Shown: positions 40,970-52,511 of the stretch, one piece after another
Numbering within the stretch: the first letter of the stretch is position 1
Layout of the letters: the number at the start of each line of letters is the position of its first letter
Source: Bradyrhizobium paxllaeri
GTDB taxonomy: Bacteria; Pseudomonadota; Alphaproteobacteria; Rhizobiales; Xanthobacteraceae
NCBI RefSeq assembly: GCF_001693515.2
Contig: NZ_CP042968.1
Span: forward strand, 8,092,501 to 8,156,500
DNA length: 64,000 bases
Direction: 5' to 3'
Position numbers and translations under genes: made by a program
Notes under the pieces: generated by a model
Database searches by the model: none
Seen by the model: the letters and a program-made list of their open reading frames with translations, nothing else
What the model was told of the DNA's origin: nothing

Positions 40970-43536
40970 CCACCGTTTCCGAACCCGTCTATCGCAGCCG
41001 CGCGTCGTCGTTGGCTTTCCGTTACGCGCTGCGCGAATTGCGCGGGGGCTTGCGCGGCTTCTACGTCTTCATCGCCTGCATCGCGCTCGGCGTCATGGCG
41101 ATTGCCGGCGTCGGCTCGGTCGCCGCGAGCCTCGGTGAAGGTTTGACGCGCGAGGGCCGCACCTTGCTGGGCGGCGACGTCGCCTTCTCGCTGATCCAGC
41201 GCGAGGCCAAGCCGGAGGAAATCGGTTTCCTGCGGGCGCGCGGCCAGGTTTCGGTGGCGGCCGCGCTGCGCGTCATGGCCCGCAGCAATGACGGCAAGCT
41301 GGCGCTGGTCGAACTCAAGGCCGTCGACGGCAACTACCCGATGCTCGGGGAGGTGACGCTCGAGCCGAAAATGCCGATGGCGGATTTGCTGGCCGAGCGT
41401 GACGGCGCGTTCGGCGCAGCGGTGGATTCCACGCTGCTGGCGCGGCTCGATCTCAAGCTCGGCGACCGCATCACGATCGGCAACGCCACGTTCCAGATTC
41501 GCAGCGTCGTCAGCGCCGAGCCGGACAAGCTGGCCGGCAATGTCGGGCTGGGCCCGCGCGTTCTCGTCAGCGAGGCGAGCCTGCGCGCCTCCGGATTGCT
41601 GCAGCCCGGCAGCCTGGTGCGCTGGATCTACCGCGTGAAGCTGCCGAACAATGCGGCCGACGATCGCGCCGCGACCCAATTGATCGAGAATGCGCGGAGC
41701 GCCCTCCCCGAGGCCGGCTGGTGGATCCGCAGCAGCAGCAACGCCTCCCCGCAACTCGAACGCACCATCAACCGCTTCAGCCAGTTCCTGACGCTGGTCG
41801 GCCTCGCCGCGCTCCTGGTCGGCGGCGTCGGCGTCGCCAACGCGGTCAAGAGCCATATCGATCGCCGCCGCGACGTCATTGCCTCGTTCAAGGCGCTCGG
41901 CGCCACGGGGCGCGACGTCTTCACGATCTATCTGACGCAGGTGGTCCTGCTCGCCGCGGTCGGTTCGGTGATTGGCTTGGCGGCCGGCGCGGCTTTGCCG
42001 TTCCTCATCGTCGGCGTGTTCGGCAAGGTGCTGCCGCTGCCGGTGATCCCTGCTTTGCATCCGGACGAATTGGCGCTGTCGTTCGTCTACGGCCTCCTCA
42101 CCGCGCTCGCGTTCGGATTATGGCCGCTCGGCCGGGTGCACGACGTGCCGGTGGCGGCGCTGTTTCGCGAGGAAGTCGCGCGCGAATGGCACCGCCCGCG
42201 CTGGGGCTATCTCGCGCTGATGGCCGCGGTGATCGTGCTGCTGGTCACTGTGGCCATCGGGCTTTCCTACGACAAACGGGTTGCGGCGGTGTTCGTCGTG
42301 TCCTCGGTTGCGGTATTCGCGCTGCTGCGCGGCGTCGCTGCCGGACTGATGGCGCTGGCACGCCGGATGCCGCGAAGCCGCATCACCATGCTGCGGCTGG
42401 CGATCGCCAACATCTACCGGCCCGGCGCGCTGACGCCTTCGGTCGTGATGTCGCTCGGCCTCGGGCTCGCGGTGCTCGTCACCATCACCCAGATCGACGG
42501 CAATCTGCGCCGGCAGTTCCTGGCCGCGTTGCCGGAGAAAGCTCCCTCGTTCTACTTCATCGACATCCCGACCGCCGATTCCGACCGCTTCGGCGCCTTC
42601 CTCAAGCAGGTCGCGCCGCAATCGACGGTTGAGGATGTGCCGATGCTGCGCGGGCGCATCGTCGCGGCCCGCGGCGTCAAGGCCGACGAACTCAACCCGT
42701 CGCAGGATTCCGAGTGGGTGCTGCAGAGCGACCGCGGCCTGACCTACACCAACGAAGTTCCCAAGGGCTCGAAGGTGGTCGAAGGCGAATGGTGGAACGC
42801 GGACTATAAGGGGCCGCCGCTGGTCTCGCTGGAGAAGAAGATCGCCGACGGGCTGAAGCTCAGAATAGGCGACGAGATCGTCGTCAACGTGCTCGGCCGC
42901 GACATTCCGGCCCGGATCAGCAATTTCCGCAATGTCGACTGGCAAGGGCTCGGCATCAATTTCGTGCTGGTGTTCTCGCCCAACGCGTTCAAGGGCGCGC
43001 CGCACAGCCATGTCGCGACCTTGTCCGAGGTCCACCCGGACCCGGCGGGCGACGCGCGAATCATCAAGCAGGTGGCGGACGCGTTTCCGATGGTGACCAG
43101 CGTGCGGGTCCGCGAAGCGCTGGAAACCATCGGCACCGTCGTCACCAACCTCGTGCTCGCCATCCGCGGCGCCAGCGCGGTGACGCTGATCTCGGCCATC
43201 CTGGTGCTCGGCGGCGCGCTCGCCGCAGGCCATCGCCACCGGGTCTACGACGCGGTGATCCTGAAGACGCTGGGCGCAACCCGGGCGCGGCTGCTCGGCG
43301 CCTACGCACTGGAATACCTGATGATCGGCCTTGCCACCGCGGTATTCGGCGTCATCGCAGGCTCGATCGCCGCGTGGCTGATCGTGACCCGGCTGATGAC
43401 GCTGAGTTTCGTCTGGCAGGCCGGCAGCGCGGCCGGCGTGGTTGTCGCGGCCCTGATCGTCACGGTGGGGCTTGGGCTCGCCGGGACGTTGCTGGCGCTG
43501 AACCAGAAGCCAGCCAGCGTGTTGCGGAATTTGTGA
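40966..43536 (+). CDS. ABC transporter permease, FtsX-like (YbbP-like)
   Basis: This is an 856-residue permease. One N-terminal helix (GFYVFIACIALGVMAIAGVG) is followed by a periplasmic domain. An FtsX-type four-helix block comes next (about 275-400; LVGLAALLVGGVGVANAVKS). Further helices and a second periplasmic domain follow (about 505-730), and the C-terminal block includes AVTLISAILVLGGALAAGHR and LKTLGATRARLLGAYALEYL. Such permeases act as mechanotransmitters or move lipids and lipoproteins rather than small solutes. ATG 40966 overlaps the ATPase stop. The tesA-type neighbour suggests a lipid link. Confidence 0.92.
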   Translation: MTTVSEPVYRSRASSLAFRYALRELRGGLRGFYVFIACIALGVMAIAGVGSVAASLGEGLTREGRTLLGGDVAFSLIQREAKPEEIGFLRARGQVSVAAALRVMARSNDGKLALVELKAVDGNYPMLGEVTLEPKMPMADLLAERDGAFGAAVDSTLLARLDLKLGDRITIGNATFQIRSVVSAEPDKLAGNVGLGPRVLVSEASLRASGLLQPGSLVRWIYRVKLPNNAADDRAATQLIENARSALPEAGWWIRSSSNASPQLERTINRFSQFLTLVGLAALLVGGVGVANAVKSHIDRRRDVIASFKALGATGRDVFTIYLTQVVLLAAVGSVIGLAAGAALPFLIVGVFGKVLPLPVIPALHPDELALSFVYGLLTALAFGLWPLGRVHDVPVAALFREEVAREWHRPRWGYLALMAAVIVLLVTVAIGLSYDKRVAAVFVVSSVAVFALLRGVAAGLMALARRMPRSRITMLRLAIANIYRPGALTPSVVMSLGLGLAVLVTITQIDGNLRRQFLAALPEKAPSFYFIDIPTADSDRFGAFLKQVAPQSTVEDVPMLRGRIVAARGVKADELNPSQDSEWVLQSDRGLTYTNEVPKGSKVVEGEWWNADYKGPPLVSLEKKIADGLKLRIGDEIVVNVLGRDIPARISNFRNVDWQGLGINFVLVFSPNAFKGAPHSHVATLSEVHPDPAGDARIIKQVADAFPMVTSVRVREALETIGTVVTNLVLAIRGASAVTLISAILVLGGALAAGHRHRVYDAVILKTLGATRARLLGAYALEYLMIGLATAVFGVIAGSIAAWLIVTRLMTLSFVWQAGSAAGVVVAALIVTVGLGLAGTLLALNQKPASVLRNL

Positions 43537-43779
43537 CAATTTGTAGCGGCGGAAAGCCGGGTTAACGCAAGCTTTACGCGCAAATAGCAGGCAGAAGCGA
43601 CATTCAGCCGCGCGTGGAAGCTTGCGTCGAATGTGTTAGTTTCCCACATACCAGCCAGGATCAGTGGCCGGGTTCATGACGTGAAGTTAACGTCGGCAGA
43701 TCGGGACATCTGAGCTAAGAAATCTAACCGGTGCCGCAAACCCCTTGCGCTCCGCCGGCCAACCAACGGGAATTCGACC

Positions 43780-44571
43780 ATGTCGGACCTAGACCGTAAC
43801 TACGTATCTCCTTTCGGCCGGGCCGCCGGACGCGTTGACGCAGCGGCCGTCGATGCCGGTCTGCGCGCCTACATGCTGCGCATCTACAACTACATGAGCA
43901 TCGGCCTGGCCATCACCGGCCTTGCGGCGCTCGGCGTCTACATGGCTGCAGTGACCACCGACCAGGCCGGCGCCGCCGCCCGGTTCGGCAATGCCTTCCT
44001 GACGCCGTTCGGCTACGCGATGTATGTCAGCCCGTTGAAGTGGCTGTTCATCCTCGCGCCGCTGGTCATGGTGTTCGCGATCTCGGCCGGCATCAACCGG
44101 CTGCGGCCGGCGACCGCTCAGCTGCTGTTCTGGGTGTTCTCGGCGCTGATGGGCATTTCGCTGTCTTCGATCTTCCTGGTGTATACGCACACCTCGATCG
44201 TGCGGGTGTTCTTCATCACCGCGGCGACCTTCGGCGCGCTGAGCCTCTACGGCTACACCACCAAGCGTGACATGAGCGGCATGGGGTCGTTCCTGTTCAT
44301 GGGCCTGATCGGCGTCGTCATCGCGAGCCTGGTCAACCTGTTCCTGGCGAGTTCGATGCTGCAGTTCATCGTCTCGGTGGTCGGCGTGCTGGTGTTCGCG
44401 GGCCTCACCGCTTGGGATACCCAGCGGCTGAAGAACGACTACATCTACGGCTACGCCGCTGAAGGCGGCGAGATTGCGGAGAAGGCGGCGATCTCGGGTG
44501 CGCTGTCGCTCTATCTGAACTTCATCAACCTGTTCACGCTGCTGCTGCAGCTCCTCGGCCAGCGCGACTAG
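43780..44571 (+). CDS. Bax inhibitor-1/YccA family membrane protein
   Basis: The 263-residue protein has a 35-residue polar N-terminus and seven predicted membrane helices, beginning with IYNYMSIGLAITGLAALGVY. The family signature includes ITAATFGALSLYGYTTKRDM with GMGSFLFMGLIGVVIASLVN, and AWDTQRLKNDY near the end. Relatives act as pH-sensitive calcium leak channels or bind FtsH (YccA). It has its own 240-base upstream region and a strong terminator, so it is a single-gene unit. Confidence 0.93.
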   Translation: MSDLDRNYVSPFGRAAGRVDAAAVDAGLRAYMLRIYNYMSIGLAITGLAALGVYMAAVTTDQAGAAARFGNAFLTPFGYAMYVSPLKWLFILAPLVMVFAISAGINRLRPATAQLLFWVFSALMGISLSSIFLVYTHTSIVRVFFITAATFGALSLYGYTTKRDMSGMGSFLFMGLIGVVIASLVNLFLASSMLQFIVSVVGVLVFAGLTAWDTQRLKNDYIYGYAAEGGEIAEKAAISGALSLYLNFINLFTLLLQLLGQRD

Positions 44572-44598
44572 CCGCTGCCGACCAGGTTCACAAGTTGA

Positions 44599-44630
44599 AG
44601 CCCCGGCCTCGCGGCCGGGGCTTTTCTTTT
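44599..44630 (+). terminator. Intrinsic terminator of the Bax-inhibitor-1 gene
   Basis: AGCCCCGGCC-TCGC-GGCCGGGGCT is a perfect ten-pair stem with a four-base loop, followed by TTTCTTTT. It lies 28 bases after the stop codon. Confidence 0.9.
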
Positions 44631-44637
44631 GATCAGT

Positions 44638-44672
44638 GCTCGTCATGCCCGGGCCTCACCCGGGCCATGACG
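44638..44672. repeat. Short palindrome (CGTCATGCCCGGGCC family)
   Basis: CGTCATGCCCGGGCCTCACC with CGGGCCATGACG makes an almost complete palindrome. It shares CGTCATGCCCGG with the element at 17885-17963. Confidence 0.7.
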
Positions 44673-44715
44673 GAAAGAGCGTTGATCCACACTTGCCTGC
44701 TGGTATCTTATTGCC

Positions 44716-45261
44716 ATGCCCGCTTCTGAATTGCCCGCTCCTGAAATCCGGCCCGCCACCGAGGCCGACCTCCCTGCCATCACAGAAATCTACGAACAAG
44801 CAGTGCGCTACGGCACCGCCACGTTCGAGCTGATTCCACCCGACCTCGCCGAAATGACCCGGCGGTTCAAAGTGCTGATGGATGACGGCTTTCCCTATTT
44901 TGCCGCCGCGGTCGAAGGCGAAGTGATCGGCTACGCCTATGCCGGCCCCTATCGGCCGCGGCCGGCCTATCGCTTCACGGTGGAGAACTCGGTCTACCTG
45001 AAGCCTTCGACGCACCGGCGCGGCATCGGCCTGCAATTGATGCAGCGGCTGATCCCGGAATGCGAGGCGCGCGGTTTCCGGCAGATGATCGCCGTGATCG
45101 GCGATTCCGCCAATGCCGGCTCGATCGGCCTTCACACCAAATGCGGTTTCCAGATGATCGGGACGCACGCCAATGTCGGCCTCAAATTCGGCCGCTGGCT
45201 CGACACGGTGATGATGCAGCTCGCGCTCGGTGAAGGCGGCACGACGGTGCCGAAGGATTGA
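44716..45261 (+). CDS. GNAT family N-acetyltransferase (phosphinothricin acetyltransferase-like)
   Basis: The 181-residue protein starts with IRPATEADLPAITEIYEQAV. It has the acetyl-CoA pyrophosphate loop in HRRGIGLQLMQRLI and the C-terminal NAGSIGLHTKCGFQMIGTHA, followed by KFGRWLDTVMMQL. This is the pattern of the Pat/YncA subgroup that acetylates phosphinothricin, methionine sulfoximine or similar amino acid analogues. The true substrate is not known, and no resistance role can be claimed from sequence. Confidence 0.9.
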   Translation: MPASELPAPEIRPATEADLPAITEIYEQAVRYGTATFELIPPDLAEMTRRFKVLMDDGFPYFAAAVEGEVIGYAYAGPYRPRPAYRFTVENSVYLKPSTHRRGIGLQLMQRLIPECEARGFRQMIAVIGDSANAGSIGLHTKCGFQMIGTHANVGLKFGRWLDTVMMQLALGEGGTTVPKD

Positions 45262-45278
45262 GACGGCTTCGTAGCCGT

Positions 45279-45411
45279 AGGGTGGGCAAAGCCAACGGGT
45301 CGCGCGAATGCGCGCCCGATGACAGGCTCCGCGTGCCCACCATCAGCGCGGCATTTCGGGGAAAGATGGTGGGCACGGCGCAAGTGCGCCTTTGCCCCCC
45401 TACGGCAACTC
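45279..45411. repeat. Long hairpin repeat (GTAGGGTGGGCAAAG family), copy 2
   Basis: GTAGGGTGGGCAAAGCC at the left end is matched by CTTTGCCCCCCTAC at the right end (one base difference). Inside, GCGTGCCCACCATC and GATGGTGGGCACGG are inverted. Compared with the copy at 25799-25891 the centre is longer and carries an extra GCGCGAATGCGCGC palindrome. Confidence 0.8.
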
Positions 45412-45413
45412 CG

Positions 45414-45785
45414 TCAAACCACCGCCAGCTTGCGGTCGATCACCAGCAGCACGCGTTCGAGCTCGTGGCCGCGGCGCAGGATCAGCCCGGTCGCCGAGAT
45501 CACGCTGTACATGCCCTGCTTGCGCGCGAGCCGCGGGTCCTTCTCGATACGGTAAAGCGGGACTTCGGAAGCGCGGCGGAACACCGAAAACACCGCGCGG
45601 TCTTTCATGAAGTCGATGGCATAGTCGCGCCATTCGCCGTCGGCGACCATGCGGCCATACAAATTGAGGATACGGTTGAGTTCGAGACGATTGAAAGTGA
45701 CCCGATTCGGCGGGGGAACTGCAGTGGCGGGACGCGCCACTGCGCGGTTCGCGCTTGGATCGGTGTCCTCCGATATCGGGTTCAT
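45414..45785 (-). CDS. DUF2794 family protein
   Basis: The 123-residue protein has a polar N-terminal 27 residues followed by a conserved core: VTFNRLELNRILNLYGRMVA, GEWRDYAIDFMKDRAVFSVF, RRASEVPLYRIEKDPRLARK and VISATGLILRRGHELERVLL. This matches DUF2794, a small alphaproteobacterial family with no known function. ATG 45785 is preceded by AGGAGG, which decides the start over the longer frame to 45911. No partner gene is apparent. Confidence 0.85.
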   Translation of the reverse strand: MNPISEDTDPSANRAVARPATAVPPPNRVTFNRLELNRILNLYGRMVADGEWRDYAIDFMKDRAVFSVFRRASEVPLYRIEKDPRLARKQGMYSVISATGLILRRGHELERVLLVIDRKLAVV

Positions 45786-45967
45786 GGAGCGCCTCCTGTC
45801 ATCCAGCCTACATGATCGCGCTAACCGCGGAATGCCGCAAGGGGGCTGGAAATGCGAGGAAAACCGCATGGAACCGCCGAAATGGCGAAATATCGATCCC
45901 CGGGGATTCACGGGATCGTTAGCGGAATCTTATTGCTGCCCTACTTCCGCCAACCGCCTGCCCCGCT

Positions 45968-46114
45968 GGATTGCGAAAAAACAATCCTGCGTTGGCCCGG
46001 TCCTTTCGGTTCCGGATTCCTCAGCCCCCAGCCCCCCGGGGCCGTCGGGATCGGGCCTGTTCGCAGAAGGGAGTTGATCCCGATACTGGGCCAACGAAAG
46101 TTGGTCCTTTTTCG
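45968..46114 (+). ncRNA. Candidate structured small RNA or riboregulator
   Basis: A hairpin GGATTG/CAATCC (45968-45987) is followed by a 12-pair helix joining 45990-46001 (CGTTGGCCCGGT) to 46085-46096 (ACTGGGCCAACG, one G-U). Inside lie TCGGGATC (46045-46052) with GATCCCGA (46076-46083), a CTG-TTCG-CAG mini-hairpin and a CCCCGGGG block. Downstream, 46088-46095 pairs instead with 46100-46107 to make a GAAA-capped terminator. The two pairings exclude each other. No plus-strand protein gene lies upstream or downstream, so an independent RNA is the simplest reading. The 5' end is not known; a mobile-element remnant is the alternative. Confidence 0.4.
46088..46112 (+). terminator. Intrinsic terminator with GAAA loop
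   Basis: GGGCCAAC-GAAA-GTTGGTCC is an eight-pair stem with one G-U and a stable tetraloop, followed directly by TTTTT. It points to a plus-strand transcript that ends here, although no plus-strand gene is annotated upstream. Confidence 0.7.
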
Positions 46115-46303
46115 TTTGTAGTGACCGCTTCGACAAAAGTCAGCCGTCATTGCGCGCGTGCAACGCGAGCCCTGATCTGCATCGACATATCAGAGAATCA
46201 AATAGCCGCGATCAGGCGGATGGATTCCGCCCGACATGCGAGCGCACATCGCTAGCCCTGCACCTGACGTAGCGCGTTTCGGACCGACAGTAGAATCAGC
46301 TTG

Positions 46304-47065
46304 TCAGCGTAGCGCGGTGTAGGCGGCGCCGAGCATCGCGCCCGGCTTGTCGCGACTGCCGTCCTGGACATAGACGACCGCACCATCGACGCCGTCGCGG
46401 GAAATATTTTCCAGCGGCACAGTCCAGCTTCCCGAACTGCCGTTCCAGTCGCCGACCTTCACCAGATTACGGACCACGTTGTAATAGGTGATCTGCTGAC
46501 CGCGGTTTTCGCCGCGCCCGATCGAAATCGGCACCGCCTTCGAGACCGAGCAGATCCAGATTTCGCCACGGCCCGGCGTCGACACCTTGCTCGCATCGAC
46601 CGAGACGTTGAGCAGCTTGCCCGACAACGTCATCGTCACCGGCAGTGACATCACGCCTTCGGTCTTGCTGGTCGTCTTGATGGCGCCATCGATGGCGGCG
46701 CGATCGCTGCCGATCACCTGCGCGGAGCCGTTGACGATCATCTGCGGCGTGTAGAGATTCCTATCGCCGCGGACATGCGAATAGGCTTTCTGACGCGCGC
46801 TGAAACGCGAGTCCGCCAGCGTGTCCTTCCAGCCGAGATAATCCCAGTAGTCGACCGGCATGCTCAGCGCGATCACCGACGGATCCTTGGCCAGTTCGCC
46901 GACGATCTGGTCGGCCGGCGGACACGACGAACAGCCCTGCGAGGTGAACAGTTCAACGACGGCGCGCGGATCGGCGTGAGCCGGGCGGATGACCGCGACG
47001 ATCGCGCAGACGCCGAGCGCGCCGGACCATCGCGATATGCAGTTGTAGGCCATCATCGCTGACAT
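46304..47065 (-). CDS. DUF1223 family protein, thioredoxin-like fold, exported
   Basis: From ATG 47065 the protein has 253 residues with a signal sequence (WSGALGVCAIVAVIRPAHA). The core opens with VVELFTSQGCSSCPPADQIV, in which Cys45 and Cys48 form a CxxC motif. It continues with VDYWDYLGWKDTLADSRFS, the typical DUF1223 marks YTPQMIVNG, and a C-terminal beta-sandwich part. The fold is thioredoxin-like, and a periplasmic thiol or metal role is possible but unproven. A GTG start at 47188 would add 41 residues before the signal sequence, which is less likely. Confidence 0.87.
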   Translation of the reverse strand: MSAMMAYNCISRWSGALGVCAIVAVIRPAHADPRAVVELFTSQGCSSCPPADQIVGELAKDPSVIALSMPVDYWDYLGWKDTLADSRFSARQKAYSHVRGDRNLYTPQMIVNGSAQVIGSDRAAIDGAIKTTSKTEGVMSLPVTMTLSGKLLNVSVDASKVSTPGRGEIWICSVSKAVPISIGRGENRGQQITYYNVVRNLVKVGDWNGSSGSWTVPLENISRDGVDGAVVYVQDGSRDKPGAMLGAAYTALR

Positions 47066-47228
47066 GCTGCGAACCGGCTGTAGGGTTTTCGATCCGTATT
47101 TGTACGGGGCATGGTGTGAGCTCCTGAATGCGTGCCCCAGACGCGCGAAAGCGGCCTTTTCATAGGCCGCCTTCTTTCTTGTCGCCACTCACTTCGAAGT
47201 GAGGCACTGATCACAAATCCGCGTTTCA

Positions 47229-47284
47229 AAGCGTTTTCAAGCGAAGTGGTTACCGGTTCGCGTGAAGAAAACGCGTCAGAAAGA
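47229..47284. repeat. Intergenic repeat (AGCGTTTTCAAGCGAAGTGG family), copy 2
   Basis: AAGCGTTTTCAAGCGAAGTG with TTACCGGTTCGCGTGAAGAA and AACGCGTCAGA corresponds base by base, with few changes, to the first half of the element at 5569-5671. It ends just before the acnA stop codon. Confidence 0.75.
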
Positions 47285-47289
47285 GAACT

Positions 47290-50010
<2,721 letters not shown>

Positions 50011-50235
50011 GTCAGGAAATCCCAAATTCTAGTTATACCCGGCAAGGGTATTTAAACACCTTCAGCGTGAGGCTGGCCTGATGGCTTGCAGGCGCCGATC
50101 GTGTGCTGCATCAAGTTCCGGGCTTATAGAATCTTTCTAGAAGCGCCGCCACACCGACAAGCGTGCTGCAGCAATGCGGTACCCACAAATTCTGACGCGG
50201 TACCCATCAATTTCAGAGGGCTGTGACGACGTAAA

Positions 50236-50838
50236 ATGCGGCTCTCGGGACGTCAAATCGACTGTATCAGGGGCGGCCGAGGCGTGTTCTCCGGCCTCGA
50301 TTTCGAGGCCTCGTCCGGCGAGGCGCTGGCGGTGGTCGGGCCGAACGGCTCCGGCAAGACCTCGCTGTTGCGCCTGATCGCGGGTCTTCTGGTGCCGGCG
50401 GGCGGATCGCTCGCGCTGGAAGGCGGCGACGGCGAGCTGACGCTGCCGGAACAATCCCATTATCTCGGCCATCGCGATGCGCTGAAGCCGGCGCTGAGCG
50501 TGCACGAAAACCTCTCATTCTGGCGCGATTTTCTCGGCGGGAAGGCCGGCGATGTCGGCCAATGCCTCGCCGCGGTGGGCCTCGGCCACGCCACCCACCT
50601 GCCCGCGGCGTTTCTTTCGGCCGGCCAGCGGCGCCGGCTGTCGATCGCGCGCCTCCTGGTGGTGCGGCGGCCGGTCTGGCTGTTGGACGAGCCGACCTCG
50701 GCGCTCGATACCGCCGGCCAGGCCCTTTTCGTGGGGGTGATGCGGGAGCATCTCGCCAGCGGCGGGATCGTTATCGCCGCGACCCACACGCCGCTTGGCA
50801 TCGAGAGCAGGGAACTGCGGATGGGGGGCGCGACATGA
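50236..50838 (+). CDS. ccmA: Heme exporter ATP-binding protein CcmA
   Basis: CcmA is the ATPase of the CcmABCD complex that releases haem-loaded CcmE for cytochrome c maturation. The 200 residues carry Walker [20 protein letters not shown], signature [15 protein letters not shown] and Walker [16 protein letters not shown]. It starts at ATG 50236, divergent from acnA, and its stop overlaps the ccmB start (ATGA). This is the first gene of a five-gene operon ccmABCDG. Confidence 0.94.
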   Translation: MRLSGRQIDCIRGGRGVFSGLDFEASSGEALAVVGPNGSGKTSLLRLIAGLLVPAGGSLALEGGDGELTLPEQSHYLGHRDALKPALSVHENLSFWRDFLGGKAGDVGQCLAAVGLGHATHLPAAFLSAGQRRRLSIARLLVVRRPVWLLDEPTSALDTAGQALFVGVMREHLASGGIVIAATHTPLGIESRELRMGGAT

Positions 50839-51503
50839 CCGCCCTCACCGCGCTGATTCGACGGGACATCAGGATCGCGCTCCGGGTCGGCGGCGGGGCG
50901 CTGATCGGCGTGCTGTTTTTTCTCACCGTCACCGTGCTGATGCCGTTTGCGATCGGACCCGACCTGCCGCTGCTGACGCGGCTCGGGCCGGCGATCCTCT
51001 GGCTCGGCGCGCTGCTGGCGAGCCTGTTGACGCTCGACCGTCTCTTCACGGCCGACCACGAGGACGGCTCGCTCGACCTGATCGTGATGGGCCGCACCCC
51101 GTTGGAACTGGCCTGCGCGGCGAAGGCCCTCGCCCACTGGCTAGCGGCCGGACTGCCGCTGATCGTGGCGACGCCCGTGCTCGGGCTGTTGCTCAATCTC
51201 GACGCCTCGGCGACATCGGCCGTGGCGCTGACGCTTTTGGTGGGAACGCCGGCGCTGACATTCACGGGCATGATCGGCGCGGCGCTCGCCGTGACATTGC
51301 ACCGCGGCGGCCTGTTGCTCGCGGTGCTGGTGCTGCCGCTGTCGATCCCGGTACTTATTTTCGGCGTCGCGGCCTCGCAGGCGGCGATTGCGGGTCCGCT
51401 GTCGTTTGGAACACCGTTTTCGATCCTGTGCGCGCTGTCGCTGGTGAGCCTCGTGGTAGGACCGTTCGCCGCCGCGGCCAGCCTGCGGCATGGCCTGGAC
51501 TGA
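50835..51503 (+). CDS. ccmB: Heme exporter membrane protein CcmB
   Basis: CcmB is a membrane subunit of the CcmABCD complex. The 222-residue protein has six hydrophobic helices, among them [20 protein letters not shown] and [20 protein letters not shown], and the family segment [23 protein letters not shown] 50835 overlaps the ccmA stop, and conserved sequence begins there; the longer in-frame stretch back to 50562 lies inside ccmA and is ignored. Confidence 0.94.
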   Translation: MTALTALIRRDIRIALRVGGGALIGVLFFLTVTVLMPFAIGPDLPLLTRLGPAILWLGALLASLLTLDRLFTADHEDGSLDLIVMGRTPLELACAAKALAHWLAAGLPLIVATPVLGLLLNLDASATSAVALTLLVGTPALTFTGMIGAALAVTLHRGGLLLAVLVLPLSIPVLIFGVAASQAAIAGPLSFGTPFSILCALSLVSLVVGPFAAAASLRHGLD

Positions 51504-51595
51504 CTGCCACTTGACGCCGATCAACTCTCGCGGAGGCGACATGAAACAAAACAAGCCGCATTGCCTGCCCCGCCGCTGACGACTATCAGGATGCC

Positions 51596-52327
51596 ATGAC
51601 GCTGATCGATCTCGCCAATCCCACCAAATTCCTGTCGTTGACGGCGCGTGTCCTGCCATGGTTGGCGGGCGCGACCGCGATCCTGCTGCTGGTGGGCCTC
51701 TATCAGGCAGCGATGGCGCCCGATGACTACCAGCAGGGCGCCACCGTGAAGATCATGTTCATCCACGTCCCCAACGCCTGGCTTGCGATGTTCGTCTGGG
51801 GCGTGATGAGCCTGAGCGCGCTCGGCACGCTGGTGTGGCGGCATCCGCTCGCCGACGTCGCGGCCAAGGCCGCCGCACCGATCGGCGCTGCCTTCACCTT
51901 TCTCGCGCTCGTCACCGGCTCGCTGTGGGGCCGGCCGATGTGGGGCACCTACTGGGAATGGGACGCGCGGCTGACCTCGGTCCTGATCCTGTTCCTGATG
52001 TATCTCGGCCTGATGGCGCTGTGGCGCGCGGTGGACGATCCATCGCGGGCGGCACGCGCCGCCGCCGTCCTGACGCTGGTCGGCGCGCTCAACCTGCCGA
52101 TCATCAAGTTCTCGGTCGACTGGTGGAACACGCTGCATCAGCCGGCGGCCGTATTGCGGATGGGCGGCACGTCGCTCGACAAGGCGTTCCTGATTCCCCT
52201 TCTGGTGATGGCGGTCGGATTTTCGCTTTTGTTCGTGACGCTGCACCTGGCGGCGATGCGCAACGAGATCCTGCGCCGGCGGGTGCGCAGCTTGCAGATG
52301 ATGCAAGCCAGCCAGCAGGCGGCGTGA
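51596..52327 (+). CDS. ccmC: Heme transporter CcmC
   Basis: CcmC attaches haem to CcmE. The 243-residue protein has six membrane helices and the tryptophan-rich haem-handling motif [20 protein letters not shown], with flanking His residues ([26 protein letters not shown]). It begins 92 bases after ccmB. The C-terminal tail ([20 protein letters not shown]) is cytoplasmic and basic. Next gene: ccmD, five bases on. Confidence 0.94.
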   Translation: MTLIDLANPTKFLSLTARVLPWLAGATAILLLVGLYQAAMAPDDYQQGATVKIMFIHVPNAWLAMFVWGVMSLSALGTLVWRHPLADVAAKAAAPIGAAFTFLALVTGSLWGRPMWGTYWEWDARLTSVLILFLMYLGLMALWRAVDDPSRAARAAAVLTLVGALNLPIIKFSVDWWNTLHQPAAVLRMGGTSLDKAFLIPLLVMAVGFSLLFVTLHLAAMRNEILRRRVRSLQMMQASQQAA

Positions 52328-52331
52328 CGCG

Positions 52332-52511
52332 ATGTCGCTCGGCCCCTACGCATCCTTTATCGTGACGTCCTACACGCTGGTGGCGGCAGTCGTGCTGCTT
52401 CTCATCGTCTGGATCACCATCGATTATCGTCATCAGAAGGAGCGCCTGCGCCAACTCGATGCCTCTGGCGTGACCCGGCGCTCCGGCCGCCAGGCGACGG
52501 ACATTCGATGA
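52332..52511 (+). CDS. ccmD: Heme exporter protein CcmD
   Basis: This small gene encodes 59 residues: [20 protein letters not shown] at the start, then a single membrane helix through [13 protein letters not shown] and a basic cytoplasmic tail with [18 protein letters not shown]. That is the usual CcmD layout; it holds CcmE in the CcmABC complex. It lies between ccmC and ccmG with its stop overlapping the ccmG start (ATGA), which strongly supports it despite its length. Confidence 0.92.
   Translation: MSLGPYASFIVTSYTLVAAVVLLLIVWITIDYRHQKERLRQLDASGVTRRSGRQATDIR

Larger units (their letters stand above)
45786..46303. other. 518-base intergenic region with a structured segment
   Basis: It lies between the start of the minus-strand DUF2794 gene and the stop of the minus-strand DUF1223 gene. 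No protein gene is supported on either strand; short frames at 45930-46150 are read through hairpins. The segment 45968-46114 is rich in inverted repeats and ends in an intrinsic terminator on the plus strand (see separate entries). The rest, 46115-46303, shows nothing notable. Confidence 0.6.

Noticed and set aside
44716..45261. GNAT gene as an antibiotic or herbicide resistance determinant
   Set aside because: The family signature allows several amino acid analogues as substrates; sequence alone does not support a resistance claim.
45968..46114. 6S RNA or SRP RNA as identity of the structured segment
   Set aside because: The GGTCAGGTCCGGAAGGAAGC-like SRP loop is absent, and the neighbours are not zapA or the formyltetrahydrofolate cyclo-ligase gene that usually flank 6S RNA in this class. 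No known RNA family could be assigned.
45930..46150. Overlapping minus-strand frames of 68-69 residues and a plus-strand frame of 94 residues
   Set aside because: They run through the perfect inverted repeats of the structured RNA candidate, so the base pattern is better explained by RNA structure.
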